From: an uncultured Mailhella sp.
Lineage (GTDB): Bacteria > Desulfobacterota > Desulfovibrionia > Desulfovibrionales > Desulfovibrionaceae
NCBI GenBank assembly: GCA_948482415.1
Contig: CAOMFZ010000121.1
Coordinates: 1-6,292 of the forward strand
Length of the DNA stretch: 6,292 nucleotides
Direction of reading: 5' to 3'
A model generated the notes under the pieces. The model saw only the letters and a list, made by a program, of their open reading frames with translations. It made no database searches and was not told the DNA's origin. Shown here one piece after another: positions 6,292 through 6,292 of the stretch. Position 1 is the first letter of the stretch, and each line of letters begins with the position of its first letter. A program made the position numbers and the translations under genes.

Positions 6292-6292
6292 A

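Overview
The window is a bacterial chromosomal segment of moderate to low GC. It has sigma-70-type promoters, Shine-Dalgarno sites and U-tract terminators, with every recognisable complete gene on the minus strand. Nothing in it fixes the species. The gene set (type III restriction-modification, a sodium-coupled transporter, a manganese exporter) occurs in both Gram-negative bacteria and Firmicutes. No rRNA, tRNA, CRISPR array or insertion sequence was seen.

Reading in the direction of transcription (right to left): the right edge carries the last 13 codons of an upstream gene, most likely the methyltransferase (mod) of a type III restriction-modification system. After 13 bases comes the 1027-residue restriction subunit (res), with an intact SF2 helicase/translocase core and a C-terminal PD-(D/E)XK nuclease. 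A 98-110 base gap follows, holding a good promoter for a separate gene for an uncharacterised eight-to-nine-helix membrane protein. That protein's two halves are related to each other by a gapless offset of 143 residues.

Next comes a gene for an SNF/NSS-family sodium-dependent transporter, with its own promoter, broken by an apparent single-base deletion near 1779. Rejoined, it would be a 438-residue protein of about 11 helices. Compared with LeuT, it has lost all three side-chain ligands of the Na1 site but kept Na2. Last is mntP, a complete Mn(II) exporter gene. Its predicted promoter runs through the end of the transporter gene and into that gene's terminator hairpin.

The left 161 bases hold three inverted repeats, at least one of them a clear terminator, and an unresolvable gene edge. 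The genes look like four separate transcription units, not one pathway. The type III system is the defence component, and the other three are membrane transport or membrane proteins. The most unusual observations are the altered Na1 site and frameshift in the transporter, the promoter-terminator overlap before mntP, and the internal duplication in the unknown membrane protein. No clearly new multi-gene system is visible.
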